Program-made: the position numbers and the translations under genes
The notes under the pieces: generated by a model
Databases searched by the model: none
Told to the model about the DNA's origin: nothing
The model's input: only the letters and a program-made list of their open reading frames with translations
Assembly (NCBI GenBank): GCA_944392695.1
Contig: CALXXN010000001.1
Location: 62,001 to 126,000, forward strand
Direction of reading: 5' to 3'
Length of the DNA stretch: 64,000 nucleotides
DNA from: an uncultured Spirochaetales bacterium
GTDB lineage: Bacteria; Spirochaetota; Spirochaetia; Sphaerochaetales; Sphaerochaetaceae
In this document: positions 60,867 through 64,000 of the stretch, in pieces
Numbering within the stretch: position 1 is the stretch's first letter
Layout of the letters: each line of letters opens with the position of its first letter

Positions 60867-61868
60867 CTACATCAGGTCCAGGGCCCTGGCAAGCTCTGTG
60901 ATGCCAAGGGCTGAGAAGATGGTGCTCTTGAGTTCGTAGAAGACTTCGTTGAAAGTGTTCTGGAGCTTGGCTCCTGTGCCCGCTCCTGTGCTCACAGTTG
61001 GCGTGTAGTCCTCGCTCACCGCTGATGATGAGTACTCCCTGAAGGACCAGAGTGAGGTGTCCACCTCCGCTTCCACGACTGTCTCCACATCGTCTGGAAG
61101 GAGCGGGTAGAAGTCGAGTCCTGTCAGTTCTTCGACTTCATCTATGCTCCTTACATAGTGTGTGACATCCTCATCACAATCCTCATTCGGAACTACGAAG
61201 CCGATCGCCTTGACCTCAGGCTCGGTGTAGTCGAGCACGACCTTGTAATACTGCTTTGGTATGGCGACCTCGTTTTCCCCGATTGTCTCATAAGGGCCGT
61301 CCGTGAGGACGGGACCTGTGACGACATAGACCATTTCATTGTCAACAGCCATCTGGCGCACCATGCCTTCCAGGCTTGCCCAGAAGCCACGGTTCAGCGC
61401 ACCAACCTGGGGCGACATGTTCGACAAGTAGAAGCTGTCGCTCATCGCCTCAGCGCTCCAGCGGAAGTCGGCAGCAGGTGCCATGTGCCCCCTGTCGTAA
61501 CCAGAACCCCTGTAGTCATCAAGAGTGGCGGAGCCTGTACGTACGGACCTGTCCTCACGGAAGTTGTCATCACGTTCGACAACGGCTGACATGACCTCGT
61601 CCTTGGTCAGGCACCATGCCACCCAGCTGGCCTGTTCGGCTTCCTCGTTGTAGCTTAATGTGTAGCCTGTATGTTCAATCACCTGTTCACCAGGAACCAG
61701 TGCGGGGATTTCAAGCCCTATGACCTCGCCTGACGCACCTGTCAGTGACATCTCGGCCTCGCTTGGTGTGATGAAGCAAAGTGCTACGAAGATGACCAGT
61801 AGCAACAGCAGCAGGAAGATGATCTTCCTGATCACATGCTTTTTCTTCTTCGACGACTTCTTAGTCAT
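60867..61868 (-). CDS. Membrane-anchored DNA/RNA non-specific endonuclease (NUC1/EndA family)
   Basis: 333 residues. A Lys-rich N-terminus and one membrane helix (about 14-34) anchor the protein, with the nuclease outside. The catalytic DRGHMAP motif (His as general base) lies near residue 134; NMSPQVGALNRGFW supplies the Mg-binding Asn. This is the beta-beta-alpha metal nuclease family of Serratia nuclease and EndA. Likely roles are nutrient scavenging or DNA uptake; none is shown. The ATG (AGGAGG upstream) overlaps the CPBP stop by 8 bp. Confidence 0.88.
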   Translation of the reverse strand: MTKKSSKKKKHVIRKIIFLLLLLLVIFVALCFITPSEAEMSLTGASGEVIGLEIPALVPGEQVIEHTGYTLSYNEEAEQASWVAWCLTKDEVMSAVVERDDNFREDRSVRTGSATLDDYRGSGYDRGHMAPAADFRWSAEAMSDSFYLSNMSPQVGALNRGFWASLEGMVRQMAVDNEMVYVVTGPVLTDGPYETIGENEVAIPKQYYKVVLDYTEPEVKAIGFVVPNEDCDEDVTHYVRSIDEVEELTGLDFYPLLPDDVETVVEAEVDTSLWSFREYSSSAVSEDYTPTVSTGAGTGAKLQNTFNEVFYELKSTIFSALGITELARALDLM

Positions 61869-62706
61869 TTGCCTGCCTTCCTCCTGTGTCTTTTCCTGTA
61901 TTCCCAACCACCCTGGTCAATGCCAGGATGATGAAAATTATTGTCATGGTTGTCATTGCTTCGATGACTGGGGCGCTTCCTTGGCGCATGAACAATGGTG
62001 CTGTCTTGTATGGTGAGGCGGCATAGCCAACCACCAAGGCCCCATGCAGGTTGTTGGCGCTATGCACCGCCCAAGGGGCCATGAATGAACCATCCCAGAT
62101 GGCGAGGGCGGATGCCGCGGCTCCGAATAGGAAGTACCAGGAGAGGAGCAGGGCCACGTTGGCGCCTTCCTCCTGGAACTCTGGATTCGCCAGGTGCAAG
62201 AGGGCGAAGATGATGCCGCATATGACAAACGCGGTGCTCTTCCTCAACCTGCTCCCTTCCTGCAATGATGGCCCCATGATGAAGTGTAGTGGCAGGGAAC
62301 GCGTCAAAAGCTCCTCACCAAGACATTGTACAGGTACAAGCGCAAGTGAGAGCAGGATGAAGATGATGCGCTCGGCAATGGCGCTCCTGTTGAATGACAT
62401 GTCAGTTGCGACCAGGTCTGAGACCAGGAGTACGACGGCTGTTATGATGAAGGCTTCAATGAAGACCTTCCAGCTCCTCCTGTGTATTGGCTTGTCTTGG
62501 ATGAATGGCCTGATATCCTGCTTCATGAAGATATGTGAGCCTGCTACGATTGCCAGGATGATGACGATATGAGGGATGTTGAGGTTGATGAAGGCTGCAT
62601 AGGGGGCAGGAATAAGATTGCCTGCTATAATGACCAGCGGAGGTGCCAAGGCGATGATGGACACAAGCGCCAGGACCAGTATTGATGCCACTCTCACTTT
62701 CCACAT
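61861..62706 (-). CDS. CPBP-family intramembrane metalloprotease
   Basis: 281 residues with about eight hydrophobic helices. The CPBP (Abi/CAAX-like) motifs: LGEELLTRSLP near residue 150 with the EExxxR pair, FALLHLANP near 190 with a metal His, and HSANNLHG near 240. Family enzymes process prenylated or other proteins or protect against bacteriocins. ATG 62706 is supported by a -10 box 7 nt before it. The longer in-frame ORF upstream is rejected because it overlaps the divergent gene. Confidence 0.85.
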   Translation of the reverse strand: MWKVRVASILVLALVSIIALAPPLVIIAGNLIPAPYAAFINLNIPHIVIILAIVAGSHIFMKQDIRPFIQDKPIHRRSWKVFIEAFIITAVVLLVSDLVATDMSFNRSAIAERIIFILLSLALVPVQCLGEELLTRSLPLHFIMGPSLQEGSRLRKSTAFVICGIIFALLHLANPEFQEEGANVALLLSWYFLFGAAASALAIWDGSFMAPWAVHSANNLHGALVVGYAASPYKTAPLFMRQGSAPVIEAMTTMTIIFIILALTRVVGNTGKDTGGRQAND

Positions 62707-62713
62707 GGAAGCG

Positions 62714-62722
62714 AGGATAGCA
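62714..62722 (-). promoter_or_regulatory. Extended -10 promoter of the CPBP gene (leaderless-type)
   Basis: On the minus strand, TGC followed by TATCCT (62714-62719). The ATG is 7 nt downstream. No Shine-Dalgarno. Confidence 0.5.
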
Positions 62723-62763
62723 GAAAACGGGGAAAAGTTCCCCTCTCTTGCCGGAGGGCGCGG

Positions 62764-64000
62764 ATGAAAGAGGAATTGTTCCGTGTGCTTGACAGGGATG
62801 GGGTGGTCCTCGTGCTGCCGACCCAGCGCTCCGTACGTCATGTGCTCTCGCTTTATGCCAGGAGCCGTAAGACCGCCATCGCAGCCTCCCGTGCGATGAG
62901 CTTCGATGCCTTCTCAGCCCTCTTTGATGAGGATGTTGGCGATAGGACTCAGGCGGGTCCTATTGAGAGGGCCCTGTTCGCATCGCTCTTCCTCATGGGA
63001 CACCGCGATGAATTGCAGAGCATCTACAACAGCAAGTACCCAGAGTCCCAGGAGAGGGCTGCGTCATTCATAGCCGCCATCCTTCCTGCGCTCCCGGATG
63101 GGTTGGCCTCTGTTGCCCGCAATGGCACACGCCATGACCTCTTGGTCATCCAGGAAGCTTACAAGGTTTTCATGGATGCACATGGCCTTTATGAAGCTCG
63201 GTGGTTGAAGAAGGATGCGGCCTTCTTCAAGGGGGATGCCGCATTGACTTACGTCCTCGCCTGTCCTTCGGCCGAGCTCGGCATGCAGCGCCTCCTTGCC
63301 CAGGTGGGGCAGCCGCCTTTCATCGAAGTCCTTGAAAGCAAGGAGGCCTTGGATGGGCGTATGAGGCTCTATGAGAACGAGAAGGCGGAGATCCTCTCGC
63401 TTTTTGATGAGCTTGAGGACTTGAGGGATGCCGGCGTCCTGATGGATGACATCATGCTGACAAGCCCTGCCTTGAAACGCCTCAGGCCCTATCTGGAGAG
63501 TGAGGCGGCCAGACGGGCCATACCGCTTTCCTTCGAGGATGATGGACGCCTCCTTGATACGAAGGTCGTACGCTATTTGAGCTTGATCCGCGAGTGTCAT
63601 CGTACGAAGTATGACTTCAACATCCTTGAACGCATCTTTTCTGACAGGAGCCTTCCTTGGTTGGACGCGGCTTATGCTGAAGGGCAGGCACTGCTTGGCG
63701 CCATGATAGGAGCCGGAATCGTAAGCGATGCTGATGGACGGATGGAGGAACGGCTTCCAGATGCGAAGGTGCGGGGCTTCTTCCATCGTTTCAGAGGACA
63801 TCTGGACTCCATCAACAGGGAGAAGGATCCTGACAGGTTGCTTGCATCATTGCAAGGCCTGGGGGATTGGCTTTTCGGACCAACCCAGTTCAGAGGTGAT
63901 GAGTCCGACAGTGCCGTCTATTCCTACATCATGGACCGTTATGATGCCTTCTCGAAGCTTGTCAGGAAGCTTGGGGCCGTGCAGCCTGGTCCTCTCTTCA
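62764..64000 (+). CDS. Large AddB/RexB-like or PD-(D/E)XK-type nuclease-helicase protein, 5' part
   Basis: An open frame from ATG 62764 (GGAGGG 5 nt before) runs to the right edge without a stop, giving 412 residues so far. The opening VLVLPTQRSVRHVLSLYA and the following MSFDAF resemble the N-terminal helicase-like part of AddB/RexB-type recombination proteins (the VVPTGR-like start), whose C-terminus should carry a PD-(D/E)XK nuclease and Fe-S cluster not yet in view. No Walker A is visible, which AddB-type proteins may lack. Divergent from the CPBP gene. Confidence 0.7.
   Translation, partial: MKEELFRVLDRDGVVLVLPTQRSVRHVLSLYARSRKTAIAASRAMSFDAFSALFDEDVGDRTQAGPIERALFASLFLMGHRDELQSIYNSKYPESQERAASFIAAILPALPDGLASVARNGTRHDLLVIQEAYKVFMDAHGLYEARWLKKDAAFFKGDAALTYVLACPSAELGMQRLLAQVGQPPFIEVLESKEALDGRMRLYENEKAEILSLFDELEDLRDAGVLMDDIMLTSPALKRLRPYLESEAARRAIPLSFEDDGRLLDTKVVRYLSLIRECHRTKYDFNILERIFSDRSLPWLDAAYAEGQALLGAMIGAGIVSDADGRMEERLPDAKVRGFFHRFRGHLDSINREKDPDRLLASLQGLGDWLFGPTQFRGDESDSAVYSYIMDRYDAFSKLVRKLGAVQPGPLF

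Noticed and set aside
63064-63801. 245-codon ORF on the minus strand at the right edge
   Set aside because: It is antisense to the long plus-strand frame 62764-64000, which has a proper Shine-Dalgarno and protein-like composition. No family is seen in the minus ORF.

Overview
The window looks like chromosomal core DNA of a spirochaete-type diderm, most likely a host-associated Sphaerochaeta/Treponema-like lineage. The clues are the mglBAC galactose importer, a six-subunit Rnf complex beside prfB and ftsY, several lipoproteins with loose lipoboxes, small outer-membrane barrel candidates, a TrpR-like regulator and the overall gene style. This placement is inferred from protein resemblance only. 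DNA is moderately GC-rich and densely coding, with many 1-20 bp overlaps. I see no phage, insertion sequence or CRISPR array.

Layout. 1-10.5 kb: a cut glycerophosphodiesterase gene, trmJ, an AI-2E-type permease, an operon (mrp, Nudix, SIMPL lipoprotein, FAD reductase), a DMT transporter, thrH, metK with a long structured-looking leader, dksA, an MBL hydrolase and an orphan DbpA-like RNA-binding protein. 10.7-23 kb: a coiled-coil protein, mltG, a PHP phosphatase, then a minus-strand run (divergent GH36, gpsA, RluA-type pseudouridine synthase), a mutarotase-like protein, an Ldh-family dehydrogenase, an outer-membrane protein, tRNA-Cys and pcnB. 24-37.8 kb: one tightly packed 14-gene co-directional run, rnfCDGEAB, a GH57-like protein, prfB (with the classical programmed +1 frameshift), an unknown, ftsY, an unknown and a permease-ATPase-permease ABC set. 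37.9-45.5 kb: rnz, a TPR protein, queH-cls-trpR-like, a 38-residue rubredoxin-like protein, tRNA-Leu, a patatin/barrel protein and a small secreted protein. 45.8-55.1 kb: a DEAD-box helicase, a DUF2804-like protein, a PpiD-like foldase, a lipoprotein, a secreted protein and topA. 55.2-60.2 kb: mglBAC. 60.2-64 kb: an outer-membrane protein, a membrane-anchored NUC1-type nuclease, a CPBP protease and the start of a large AddB-like protein that runs off the right edge.

How the genes work together. MglBAC imports galactosides, and the GH36-like and mutarotase-like proteins may act on such sugars. Rnf couples ferredoxin and NAD to an ion gradient. TrmJ, QueH, the RluA-type enzyme, RNase Z, PcnB and RF2 form a heavy tRNA/translation theme.

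The most striking signals are: (1) eleven genes whose sigma70-like -10 box lies only 6-11 nt before the start codon with no clear Shine-Dalgarno sequence, suggesting a sizeable set of leaderless mRNAs; (2) an unassigned metK leader that can form interleaved helices (a pseudoknot); (3) an MglC permease with an added N-terminal domain of about 207 residues; (4) glycosidase-like proteins with altered active-site motifs.
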